Positions 36,098 through 44,028 of a DNA stretch of 64,000 bases are shown piece by piece. Both the position numbers and the translations under genes were made by a program. The notes beneath the pieces are model-generated. The model did no database searches. It was not told the origin of the DNA and saw nothing but the letters and a program-made list of their open reading frames with translations. Origin of the DNA: Ruminococcus sp. (lineage in GTDB: Bacteria; Bacillota; Clostridia; Oscillospirales; Ruminococcaceae); contig JAJBTZ010000090.1 of assembly GCA_020860605.1 (NCBI GenBank), positions 310,001 through 374,000 on the forward strand. The letters are read 5' to 3'. Positions within the stretch are counted from its first letter, which is position 1, and every line of letters starts with the position of its first letter.

Positions 36098-36796
36098 TTA
36101 CTTTGATTCCTTGGAAGAAGCCAAAGCCTTGTAGCAGAGGCCTGCCAATGCTCCACCAACCAATGGGCCTACGATGAAGATCCAGAGCTCCGAAATCGGA
36201 GTGGTGTTGCCAGAGAACGCAGCGATGAGGGCAGGACCGAAGCTTCTTGCAGGGTTAACGGAGGTGCCAGTCAGGCCGATGCCGAGGATGTGGACGAATG
36301 TGAGCGTAAGGCCGATTACTAGGCCAGAAACAGCGGTGTTCTCAGTCTTGCTGGTGACGCCATGAATGGCGAGAACGAATACGAATGTGAGAACGATTTC
36401 GACCAGAAGTGCTGCAATAGCGCTTCCTCCGACGCCAGATGTGCCGTTAGAGCCGTATCCGCCAGTTGCATCAACAACGTCGCCAAGGTTCCAGATAAGA
36501 GCCAAGATTGCCGAGCCACATGTTGCTCCAAGAACCTGAGCGATAACATAACCGACGAAGTCCTTGACGGTCATCTTTCCTGTTACGAGCATCGAAAGTG
36601 AAACTGCGGGGTTTACATGGCAGCCGGAAATGTTGCCGATGCTGTAAGCCATTGCGACGATTGCGAGACCGAAGGCAAGAGCAGTCAGAATATAACCGCA
36701 GCCTGAAGCGCTGTCACAGCCGACGAGCATGGCGGTTCCGCATCCGAAGACCACCAATACGCATGTGCCGATAAACTCGGCAATATACTTCTTCAT
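36098..36796 (-). CDS. aqpZ: Aquaporin / MIP family channel (AqpZ-like)
   Basis: Six-transmembrane water or small-solute channel. Both half-helix motifs are intact: HVNPAVS (about residue 60-66) and SVNPARSFGPAL (about 180-191). His at the selectivity position in the second half is not obvious. The segment after the second NPA and the Arg of NPAR fit an aquaporin rather than a glycerol facilitator, which would have a longer NPA-RD region. At 232 residues the length is normal. Its promoter overlaps the end of the GH26 gene. Confidence 0.9.
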   Translation of the reverse strand: MKKYIAEFIGTCVLVVFGCGTAMLVGCDSASGCGYILTALAFGLAIVAMAYSIGNISGCHVNPAVSLSMLVTGKMTVKDFVGYVIAQVLGATCGSAILALIWNLGDVVDATGGYGSNGTSGVGGSAIAALLVEIVLTFVFVLAIHGVTSKTENTAVSGLVIGLTLTFVHILGIGLTGTSVNPARSFGPALIAAFSGNTTPISELWIFIVGPLVGGALAGLCYKALASSKESK

Positions 36797-36861
36797 TATA
36801 AGTACCTCCTGAATTAAAGTGTTATCTCGAAATTATTCTTAATTGCATTTCAGAGATTACT

Positions 36862-37761
36862 TTAATTATATAGCTGTTTTGGAAGCTTGTCAAGGGTTAT
36901 AACCGAAGAATTGTTATAAATTTCACTAAGAATAACTGAATTATTGTCTGATAAATACCTGGTGTGCCAGTTCATGAACCAGAGCCAATTGGTGCCGTCC
37001 CGAGTGAAATCATCAAAGTGAGGAAGATTGCCGATTTCGTGATAGCAGAGCGGTTTGTCGCAGACTTTCTGAAGTCTGTCCCAGCCGAATTTGTTGGTGG
37101 TGCCATCGTAGGTGTCAGAGCCGACGATGTCGCAATATTCGTCTCCCGGATACCAGCCGGGCTTGACTTCTCCCGAATAGCCCAAGACCCAGATTAGATT
37201 GTTGAGGCCATGGTAGTTGGTGTAGCGGTCATACATCAGCCTCCAAAGTTCGATAAACTTTTCTGCTCCGCCTCTGCCCCACCAGAACCACTGGCCATCA
37301 AATTCGTGAAATGGCCTCCAGATTACGGGGACGTGTTCTGACTGAAGTATTTTCAGAGACTCGGCTCCCATGTCCCAGTTTCTGAGCATCAGCTCGTTTT
37401 CAGGGGTGCCAGGGGTCAGAATCTTATCGAAGTCGGGCTTTTCGCTTATGCAATCTTCATAAGCTCCGCCATTGACGCCAGTGTGCCAGCAGATGGTGAC
37501 AATTCCGCCACGCATGTACCAGTCAACCGAACGGTTTATAACGCCTCTGAAATCAGAATGCATGAAGTCAAGGCCTCTGATTGCAGGGTACTTCCCTGTC
37601 TTCTCGAAGACATATTTCATCTCCCACTCGGTGGTAGTTCTTTTAGGATATTCCTGCTGGCCTGAGAGCATGAGGTGATTCTCGTGACAGTCGCAGAGGT
37701 ACTGGAAAAGCTTTTTTGCTTCAGGGGTTGCGTTTTTGTTTACTAATGAATAGGATTTCAT
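36862..37761 (-). CDS. Glycoside hydrolase family 26 (beta-mannanase type), cytoplasmic
   Basis: A 299-residue (beta/alpha)8 enzyme with the GH26 acid/base in WRPFHEFDG (Glu153) and nucleophile in CYHEIGNLP (Glu242), plus GLDFMHSDF and TICWHTG typical of the family. There is no signal peptide, so it probably trims imported manno-oligosaccharides rather than polymer. It lies 11 bases after a phosphohexomutase gene, consistent with a mannose pathway. GH26 also includes beta-1,3-xylanases and mannobiose-producing exo-enzymes, so the exact product is uncertain. The gene end contains the aquaporin promoter. Confidence 0.88.
   Translation of the reverse strand: MKSYSLVNKNATPEAKKLFQYLCDCHENHLMLSGQQEYPKRTTTEWEMKYVFEKTGKYPAIRGLDFMHSDFRGVINRSVDWYMRGGIVTICWHTGVNGGAYEDCISEKPDFDKILTPGTPENELMLRNWDMGAESLKILQSEHVPVIWRPFHEFDGQWFWWGRGGAEKFIELWRLMYDRYTNYHGLNNLIWVLGYSGEVKPGWYPGDEYCDIVGSDTYDGTTNKFGWDRLQKVCDKPLCYHEIGNLPHFDDFTRDGTNWLWFMNWHTRYLSDNNSVILSEIYNNSSVITLDKLPKQLYN
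36865..36893 (-). promoter_or_regulatory. Consensus promoter of aqpZ, inside the 3' end of GH26
   Basis: TTGACA (36888-36893), 17-base spacer, TATAAT (36865-36870) on the minus strand. It lies within the last 30 bases of the GH26 coding sequence. Confidence 0.8.
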
Positions 37762-37772
37762 AGTTACTCCTG

Positions 37773-39287
37773 TTATTTTGCGTATTCGGTGAGTTTTGAA
37801 GTGTCGAGATGCTCGTACTTGGTCAGGAACTTGCAGAGTTCACCTGCGATAATCTTGACTCCTCCCTCGCTGTCCGACTCAATATTGAGAGGCATAAGAG
37901 GCTCGTGGAGAGACATTCTGAGTAAGAACCAGCCGTCGCCATGATCTTTATCAAGGTTGATTCTGATTCCCTCATAGTTGCTGTCGGCAGGTGTCCAGCC
38001 AGGTTGAGTCTTGGAATACTCCTTGAGAGCTGAAATGATATCATTACCATAGGGCTTGAAGTCTTCGAGGTCAATATTCATTCTGAATTCCATGCTCTCG
38101 GCGGGCTCTCTTAAGCCATCGATGAGAGAATGGAGGGTGTAGCCTTCCTTGACGCCACGTGAGAGCTCGATTATAAGGCGAGTGACGATATATGCACCGT
38201 CATCGAGGAAGTAGTTGTCCTTAAAGGCTCCGTGACCGGAAGTCTCGATTGCGAGCTGGCTGTCGATGCCCTCTTTATTGAGGCGGATCGACTCGTTGAT
38301 AACATTGCGATAGCCTCTTCTGAATCTGTGGTGAACTCCGCCTTTTGAACGGATGAATTCACCAAGGCCAGAGGAAGTGACACTGTCGGTGACGATTGTG
38401 GTGTGAGGATGATCTCTTAGAAGCATTGCTGAAAGCATTGCAATGAGGCGGTTGCGGTTGAGCTCGCTGCCATCGGAGAGAACAGCTCCTGCTCTGTCGA
38501 CGTCAGTGTCGAAGATGATGCCTAAGTCAGCGTGAGACTCTTTGACAGCCTCAGTGATGGAGGCCATCGCTTCCTTATTCTCAGGATTCGGGATATGGTT
38601 CGGGAAGTTACCATCGGGATCGAGGAAGCGTGAGCCGGTGGTGTCTGCGCCGAGAGGCTTTAAGACCTTTTCAGCATAGAATCCGCCAGCGCCGTTTCCG
38701 GCATCGACAACAATCCTAAGGCCAGTAAGTGGAGTTTCGCTGCCTGTGCTCTCCCTTATCATATCGGCAAGGCGCTTTGAATAGGCGTCCATGAACTCGT
38801 CATGAGTGACAGAACTTGGCTTGATTCCAGTATGGAGGTCGGTCTCTGCAAGCTCGATCATCTCCTTGATGTCGCTTGCCTCTACTCCGCCATCGGGGGT
38901 GAAGAACTTGTAACCATTGCGGTTATAGGGAAGATGGCTAGCAGTGACCATTACGGCACCATCGAACATGTAGCCCTCAGTTTTCGTTGTCATGAACATT
39001 GCAGGAGTGCTGGCAAGTCCCATGTTGGTGACGGAGATTCCCTCTTTTGCGAGCTCGTCTGCCATCCAGCCTAAAAGTGTTTCGCCTGAAAGGCGGGAGT
39101 CTCTGCCGACTGCTACTCTGAGACTCGTCTTCTGGGTTCTATGAACAAGCCAGAGAGCGAAGCCTCTTGCAATATCACGGCAAGCTGGCTCGGTCAAGTT
39201 TACATCCTGACCAGGCACGCCTGCGATAGCTATTCCTCTTATGTCGCTTTCGTTACGAAGTTTAGAATAATCCTTAGTTGTCGTCAT
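37773..39287 (-). CDS. Phosphomannomutase/phosphoglucomutase (alpha-D-phosphohexomutase)
   Basis: Interconverts hexose 1- and 6-phosphates. The 504-residue protein shows the phosphoserine loop TASHLPYNRNG (Ser117), the metal loop FDTDVDRAG (about 256-264), the sugar-specificity loop ETSGHGAF (about 341-348) and a C-terminal EGIRINLDKDHGDGWFLLRMS phosphate-binding segment. The GEMSA-type specificity loop here reads ETSGH, closest to bifunctional PMM/PGM enzymes of anaerobes. It lies between GH95 and GH26 in the same orientation with 18- and 11-base gaps, suggesting one operon that feeds mannose or glucose phosphate into glycolysis or nucleotide sugars. Confidence 0.92.
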   Translation of the reverse strand: MTTTKDYSKLRNESDIRGIAIAGVPGQDVNLTEPACRDIARGFALWLVHRTQKTSLRVAVGRDSRLSGETLLGWMADELAKEGISVTNMGLASTPAMFMTTKTEGYMFDGAVMVTASHLPYNRNGYKFFTPDGGVEASDIKEMIELAETDLHTGIKPSSVTHDEFMDAYSKRLADMIRESTGSETPLTGLRIVVDAGNGAGGFYAEKVLKPLGADTTGSRFLDPDGNFPNHIPNPENKEAMASITEAVKESHADLGIIFDTDVDRAGAVLSDGSELNRNRLIAMLSAMLLRDHPHTTIVTDSVTSSGLGEFIRSKGGVHHRFRRGYRNVINESIRLNKEGIDSQLAIETSGHGAFKDNYFLDDGAYIVTRLIIELSRGVKEGYTLHSLIDGLREPAESMEFRMNIDLEDFKPYGNDIISALKEYSKTQPGWTPADSNYEGIRINLDKDHGDGWFLLRMSLHEPLMPLNIESDSEGGVKIIAGELCKFLTKYEHLDTSKLTEYAK

Positions 39288-39305
39288 AATAATGCACCTT
39301 TTTCT

Positions 39306-41600
39306 TTAAAGATTTATAAGTTCCATTTTACCGTTCTCGAGAACGATTTTATACGGTGACTCCTGTTCGAAGGTGACAGTGTCGCTTCCGAAGCCTTCGG
39401 GAACTAAAAGTGTTACCTTTCCACCTTGGTTGGCTATGAGCTCGGCAGATTCTACCTTGCAGTCCTTCCAGGTCATATTGACGGTGACGTCCCCTCTTGC
39501 CTTCAGGCCACTTACTGAGCCACTCTTCCAGTAGTCAGGAATAGCGGGAAGAAGTCGGATTAAGCCATCCTGAGACTGAAGCAGCATCTCTGCGATTCCA
39601 GCAGTTCCGCCGAAGTTGCCATCGATTTGGAAGGGTGAATGTTTGTCGAAGCAGTTCGGGTATGTTGAACCAAAGAAGAGATGGTCAAGATGCTTCCCTG
39701 CTTCGTTGCCGTTTCTAAGGCGAGCCCACATGTTGATGATCCAGGCTCTGCTCCAACCAGTGTGACCTCCACCATGGCTCAAGCGCCTTTCGATGGTTGC
39801 CTGTGCAGCTTTCATGAGCTCTGGGGTCTTTTCATAGGTCAGCTGGGATGAGGGGTAGAGGCCATAAAGCTGGGAGATGTGGCGGTGGCCGATCTCGGTT
39901 TCGTCGTAGTCCTCCGTCCACTCCATAATCTGGCCATGCTTGCCGATTTTGTTTTCAGGGAGCTTCGGAAGGAGTTCTCTGAGAGTGTCTGTGAGGTCAT
40001 CCTCGTCATTCAAGACTTCCGAAGCCTTGACGCAGTCGGTGAAGAGGTCCCTTACGATCATCGTGTCCATTGTCGGGCCGACGCAGATCTGTCCTTGCTC
40101 GCCAGAAGCGTGAATATAGGTGTTCTCAGGCGAGAGGGACGGGCCTGTCATCAGCTTGCCGTCATGCTCGAAGAGGTAGTTCTTCATGAAGACGCAGGCG
40201 CGTTTCATTATCGGGAGATATTCGCGGAGGAAGTCCTTGTCAAGCGTGAATTCGTAGTGGGTCCAGATGTGGGTGCAGAGCCATGCAGCGCCAGAAGGCC
40301 AGATGGTTGCAGAAATCCAGTTGTCCTGAGGGGCACAGTCGCCGAACAAATCTGTGTTGTGGTGGGCGACGAAGCCTTCAAAGCCGTACATGTCACGAGC
40401 AACCTTCTCGCCGTTCGGAAGCATCACTTTCAGGTGCTCCAAAAGCGCCATATGGCAATCGGAGAGATTGCAGGATTCGGCAGGCCAATAGTTCATCTCG
40501 GTGTTGATGTTTATCGTGTATCTCGAGCCCCATGCAGGCCAGTAGTCCTTGTTCCAGATGCCCTGGAGATTTGCTGGCTTGGTTCCCTGACGGGAGCAGG
40601 AGATCATCAGGTATCTTCCGAAATCGAAGTAAAGTCCAACAAGATTATTATCGGGTGCTCCCCAGCAGGCATTTAGTCTGACATCTGTCGGAATTCCTTC
40701 ATGGTCGACCTCGTCGTCGATAGTAAGGCTGACTCTGTCGAAATAGGTCTTATAGTCGGCGATATGGCGGGATTTTACTGCCTGATAACCAAGGCTCGTG
40801 GCGTTCTCTAAAACTGATGAGCACCAGTTATGGAGGTCTTCGCCATGAAAGTCGGTTCTGATGGTGACATATACTGTGGCTTCGTCGGCATCGAAGACCT
40901 GAAGGTCTGTTTCGGTGAGCTTTGACATTCCGCCAACGTTTTCACATGTTATTGCGATTATATAGTCGCAGCCTTCATCCTTCTCTTTGTAGTGGAGATA
41001 GACGCCGTTTTCGTCAAGGGTTGATTCAACGAAATCGCCCGCAGTAAGACACGAAAAATCTATCTTTAGAGAGGTTTTTCCGCCATCAGATGATGACTCG
41101 TGCATACAGAGGGCGTTGTCAGGGGCACTTACGAAGTACTCGCGAGTGTAGGCGTGGTCTTCTGAATTGAAGGTTACTGTGCAGATGGCGTTTTCGAGAT
41201 CCAATGAACGCTTATAGTCGGAATAGCCATTATGGTTGAAGCCAATCATCAGGAAACCTGCTGTGTCGTAGTGGCTCTCGTCCTGAGGATGGGGGTACAT
41301 GTCGGAGATTTCGAGCTCTGTCGCCTCGCCAATTTTGCCCTCAAGAAGAAGCTCACGGATTTTTTTATAGGAGCCAACCGACTTTGGATTATAGCGCTCT
41401 ATGACGCCCTTGCGGTTCCAGATTGTCTCTTCGTTGAGCTGGATTATATCATCCGTCGGATCGCCATAGATCATTCCGCCGATACGGCTGTTGCCGATGG
41501 GATAGGCTTCGTTCCAGCCTTCACCGTTGTAATCGCTTTCGTTTTTGGTGGGTGCCGGATGGTCGAGCCAGATTATTTTTCTTTCATAATTGTGAATCAT
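39306..41600 (-). CDS. Glycoside hydrolase family 95 (alpha-L-fucosidase / alpha-L-galactosidase)
   Basis: A 764-residue enzyme. The opening GWNEAYPIGNSRIGGMIYGDP is the GH95 N-terminal domain signature, NINTEMNYWPAE (364-375) holds the asparagines that activate water in the family, and the (alpha/alpha)6 catalytic barrel continues to HSPFQIDGNFGGTAGIAEML near residue 650. No signal peptide, so it should act inside the cell on fucosylated or L-galactosylated oligosaccharides such as xyloglucan side chains or host glycans. It heads the GH95-phosphohexomutase-GH26 operon. Confidence 0.92.
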   Translation of the reverse strand: MIHNYERKIIWLDHPAPTKNESDYNGEGWNEAYPIGNSRIGGMIYGDPTDDIIQLNEETIWNRKGVIERYNPKSVGSYKKIRELLLEGKIGEATELEISDMYPHPQDESHYDTAGFLMIGFNHNGYSDYKRSLDLENAICTVTFNSEDHAYTREYFVSAPDNALCMHESSSDGGKTSLKIDFSCLTAGDFVESTLDENGVYLHYKEKDEGCDYIIAITCENVGGMSKLTETDLQVFDADEATVYVTIRTDFHGEDLHNWCSSVLENATSLGYQAVKSRHIADYKTYFDRVSLTIDDEVDHEGIPTDVRLNACWGAPDNNLVGLYFDFGRYLMISCSRQGTKPANLQGIWNKDYWPAWGSRYTININTEMNYWPAESCNLSDCHMALLEHLKVMLPNGEKVARDMYGFEGFVAHHNTDLFGDCAPQDNWISATIWPSGAAWLCTHIWTHYEFTLDKDFLREYLPIMKRACVFMKNYLFEHDGKLMTGPSLSPENTYIHASGEQGQICVGPTMDTMIVRDLFTDCVKASEVLNDEDDLTDTLRELLPKLPENKIGKHGQIMEWTEDYDETEIGHRHISQLYGLYPSSQLTYEKTPELMKAAQATIERRLSHGGGHTGWSRAWIINMWARLRNGNEAGKHLDHLFFGSTYPNCFDKHSPFQIDGNFGGTAGIAEMLLQSQDGLIRLLPAIPDYWKSGSVSGLKARGDVTVNMTWKDCKVESAELIANQGGKVTLLVPEGFGSDTVTFEQESPYKIVLENGKMELINL

Positions 41601-41623
41601 AAATGATCACTCCCTTCGGGACT

Positions 41624-41652
41624 ATTTTACTGCAACCCTCGAGTTGTTTCAA
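41624..41652 (-). promoter_or_regulatory. Promoter of the GH95-phosphohexomutase-GH26 operon
   Basis: -35 TTGAAA (41647-41652), 17-base spacer, -10 TAAAAT (41624-41629) on the minus strand. Confidence 0.65.
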
Positions 41653-41704
41653 TAGCAACTTACGAAATGAGAAAATATTATCCGATATAAATTTGCAAAG
41701 ATAA

Positions 41705-41736
41705 GGCTCTCTTTCTGCTCAATAAGAAAGGGAGCC
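41705..41736 (-). terminator. Terminator after the aldo/keto reductase gene
   Basis: GGCTCCCTTTCT / AGAAAGAGAGCC stem (12 pairs, one G-T) on the minus strand followed by TTATCTTT. Confidence 0.7.
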
Positions 41737-41746
41737 AGGGGTGCTC

Positions 41747-42865
41747 TTACTCAAGCTCGGATATGCAATCGCTCAGAAGCGTCGGAATATCGAGATTCTG
41801 AGGGCAGTGCTCGGTGCACTGACGGCAGGAGATGCAGTCGCTCGCCTTGCCGGTGTTCTTAACCGTCTCGGCGTACTTTTCCTTGATATCTTTAAGCTTG
41901 CGGATGTCACGCTTGTACTCATTGTAGTGGGCAAAGAGGTCGGGAATCGGGATGTTCATCGGGCAACCGTCGGTGCAGTAACGGCAGGCGGTGCAAGGAA
42001 TCGCAAACTTGAGATTCTCGCTGACCTTTGCGATAACTTCGTAGTCCTTGTCAGTAAGTGGCTCGAAGTTCTCCATATAAGAGGTGTTGTCCTCGACCTG
42101 CTGCAGGTCGCTCATGCCACTTAATACTGTCATTACATTAGGAAGCGAAGCACAGTATCTGATTGCCCAGGAAGCATAGGACTTTGTGGGATCATACTCG
42201 TCAAAAATCTTTGAAGCGGTCTTCGGAAGTCTTGCAAGAGCTCCACCCTTGACAGGCTCCATGACGATTACAGGCTTGCCGAAGGCAGTTGCAACCTCAT
42301 AGCAACGACGGCTTCTTACCCAGGCATCCTCCCAGTCGAGATAGTTGATTTGGAGCTGGACATATTCGACCTCAGGATGATCTGTCAGGATCTTCTCGAG
42401 GGTTTCAGGGCTGTCATGGAATGAGAAGCCGATGTGGCGGATTTTGCCCTCATCGCGCTTTCTCTGGATATATCCGAAGGCGTCGGTCTTCTCGATGTAC
42501 TCATAGATGTCCTTGTTGACGGCGTGGAGCCAGTAATAGTCGAGATAGTCGACTCCAAGACGAGTCATCGACTCGTTGAAGATGTTCTCACGCTCATCCT
42601 CATTCGGCTTTGAGAAAAGCGGAAGCTTGGTTGTGATTGTGAAGCTGTCTCTCGGATAGCGCTTGACGACTGCTTCTCTGAACGCAACCTCGCTCTTACC
42701 GCTGTGATAGACATAGGCAGTGTCGAAATATGTAAAACCACGCTCAAGGAACTTGTCAGCCATAACCTTGACCTGCTCAACATCGATATTCGAATGGTCG
42801 TCGCCGATTATCGGCAGACGCATCAGGCCAAAGCCTAATTTCTTGATAGTCTTATTTTCGCTCAT
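41747..42865 (-). CDS. Aldo/keto reductase with C-terminal [4Fe-4S] ferredoxin domain
   Basis: NADPH- or flavin-linked oxidoreductase. Residues 1-280 form the AKR (beta/alpha)8 barrel: catalytic Asp/Tyr in YFDTAYVYHSGKSE (about 41-54), Lys in TTKLP (about 78) and His in YYWLHAV (about 115). From about residue 290, CTACRYCTDGCP and CISCRQCTEHCPQ supply eight cysteines for two clusters. Such fusions are typical of strict anaerobes; the physiological substrate is unknown. It is monocistronic with its own promoter and terminator. Confidence 0.92.
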   Translation of the reverse strand: MSENKTIKKLGFGLMRLPIIGDDHSNIDVEQVKVMADKFLERGFTYFDTAYVYHSGKSEVAFREAVVKRYPRDSFTITTKLPLFSKPNEDERENIFNESMTRLGVDYLDYYWLHAVNKDIYEYIEKTDAFGYIQRKRDEGKIRHIGFSFHDSPETLEKILTDHPEVEYVQLQINYLDWEDAWVRSRRCYEVATAFGKPVIVMEPVKGGALARLPKTASKIFDEYDPTKSYASWAIRYCASLPNVMTVLSGMSDLQQVEDNTSYMENFEPLTDKDYEVIAKVSENLKFAIPCTACRYCTDGCPMNIPIPDLFAHYNEYKRDIRKLKDIKEKYAETVKNTGKASDCISCRQCTEHCPQNLDIPTLLSDCISELE

Positions 42866-42903
42866 TTTTGGAACTCCTCTTATACAAACATTTCTAATCT
42901 ATT

Positions 42904-42932
42904 ATTATACAGGCATCGTCCAAAAAAGTCAA
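42904..42932 (-). promoter_or_regulatory. Promoter of the aldo/keto reductase gene
   Basis: -35 TTGACT (42927-42932), 17-base spacer, -10 TATAAT (42904-42909) on the minus strand; the -35 overlaps the stop codon of fliB. Confidence 0.8.
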
Positions 42933-43834
42933 GATTGTGATAGGTACTCTCTGAGCAAATCTAAGTTAAAATCGTCATGCTCAAGCTCCTTCGAGACGAG
43001 CCGGACGGTTTCCATGAGGTTATCGCCTGAAGTGCTGAGTTCATATAGTGCTACAATCAGCCTGCACTCGGTTAAGATATCTTCGGTGTTGAAGGCCTTC
43101 AGGAAAAATCTGAATACAAGATAGTCGAATAGTGGCTTGCTCTCATGTTTGTGACTCCCCTGCCCGCAGCTTTCGAGATACTCCCGCCACTCAGGAGTCA
43201 GGATTTCTGTTTTATCGAGAATAAACCGGCAGAGGTTTGAAACATCTATCGGCTCACTGTCAGGAATTTCTCCCTCAGGAAGCTCAAGAGTGCCGAAGTC
43301 AATTTCGTCCTGCAGAAGCTCACCATAGGGGATCAGCTGAGAAGGAGTTAAGCCGAAGGCTTTGGCTCTTGCAGCTAAAAGGAAGTCCAGAAGGTCGTCT
43401 TCGGTTTCGGGTTTTGCAAGCTGGTTATAGTCAGAATTGGTTGCTGAGAGGACTATTCTTGCAGCTTCCGGGCATGAGACAGAGATTCCAGCTTCGGTGA
43501 AGGCGAGATCGTCTCCAACGTAGTACTCCTCATAGAATCTTGGATGCTTTGAGCAGACGTCACCCATCATGCCAGATTTTATGTACATTTCACAGAGACC
43601 TTCGGAATTCAGGTATGGGCAGACGCCATCAGAATTTACACGAAGGATTGTGTCGTCATCGGAACCGGGACAGATATTTTTATCGATTCCAAGTGAAGGT
43701 ATAGCACGAAGCTTGTCGATTGTGTTGTCGTCCATCGGTATCTCCCAGCCAGCCTTGCAGCAGCTATCAGGACAGGAGCCCATCAGGCAGTGGAAGCTTG
43801 AAAAGTAGGACGGTGTGAAAAAGGGTTCTTTCAT
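42929..43834 (-). CDS. fliB: Flagellin lysine-N-methylase FliB-like protein
   Basis: A 301-residue Cys-rich protein of the FliB family: MGSCPDSCCKAGWEIPM (about 14-30), CPYLNSEGLCEMY (about 65-77), and GDVCSKHPRFYEE (about 84-96). The cysteine pattern indicates an iron-sulfur cluster. FliB methylates flagellin lysines in Salmonella, but many Clostridia carry it away from flagellar genes. No flagellar gene is present here, so the target is open. I start at ATG 43834 after GGGAG; the open frame continues upstream without a good site. Confidence 0.85.
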   Translation of the reverse strand: MKEPFFTPSYFSSFHCLMGSCPDSCCKAGWEIPMDDNTIDKLRAIPSLGIDKNICPGSDDDTILRVNSDGVCPYLNSEGLCEMYIKSGMMGDVCSKHPRFYEEYYVGDDLAFTEAGISVSCPEAARIVLSATNSDYNQLAKPETEDDLLDFLLAARAKAFGLTPSQLIPYGELLQDEIDFGTLELPEGEIPDSEPIDVSNLCRFILDKTEILTPEWREYLESCGQGSHKHESKPLFDYLVFRFFLKAFNTEDILTECRLIVALYELSTSGDNLMETVRLVSKELEHDDFNLDLLREYLSQS

Positions 43835-43888
43835 ATAAAATTCTCCCAAAATCTCAGGATAAATCAATAAAGTTGTGAAAAAGCGTCA

Positions 43889-43917
43889 TTGCATTCTGCG
43901 CTCATGTATTTTATAAT
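43889..43917 (+). promoter_or_regulatory. Plus-strand promoter in the fliB / acyl-CoA synthetase gap
   Basis: -35 TTGCAT (43889-43894), 17-base spacer, -10 TATAAT (43912-43917). The -10 lies inside a palindrome ATGTATT-TTAT-AATACAT (43904-43921), which might be an operator. Both flanking genes are on the other strand. Confidence 0.55.
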
Positions 43918-43923
43918 ACATTT

Positions 43924-44028
43924 GAAAGAAAAAGTCATCTACTTGGAAGATTGTATTTTGTAAGCACCACAAGATATTTTTGCAGGCGAAACGGCACAGG
44001 ATCATCCCCGTGCCGTTTCGCTTTATAT
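43924..44028 (+). ncRNA. Candidate small RNA ending in a strong hairpin
   Basis: From the promoter at 43889-43917 a transcript of about 105 bases would end in a perfect 12-bp hairpin GCGAAACGGCAC / GTGCCGTTTCGC (43986-43997 with 44010-44021) followed by TTTATATT. T-run and promoter are both on the plus strand, and no open frame of note lies between. The minus-strand side of the hairpin lacks a T-run, so it is not an obvious terminator for the acyl-CoA synthetase gene ending at 44028. Confidence 0.4.
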
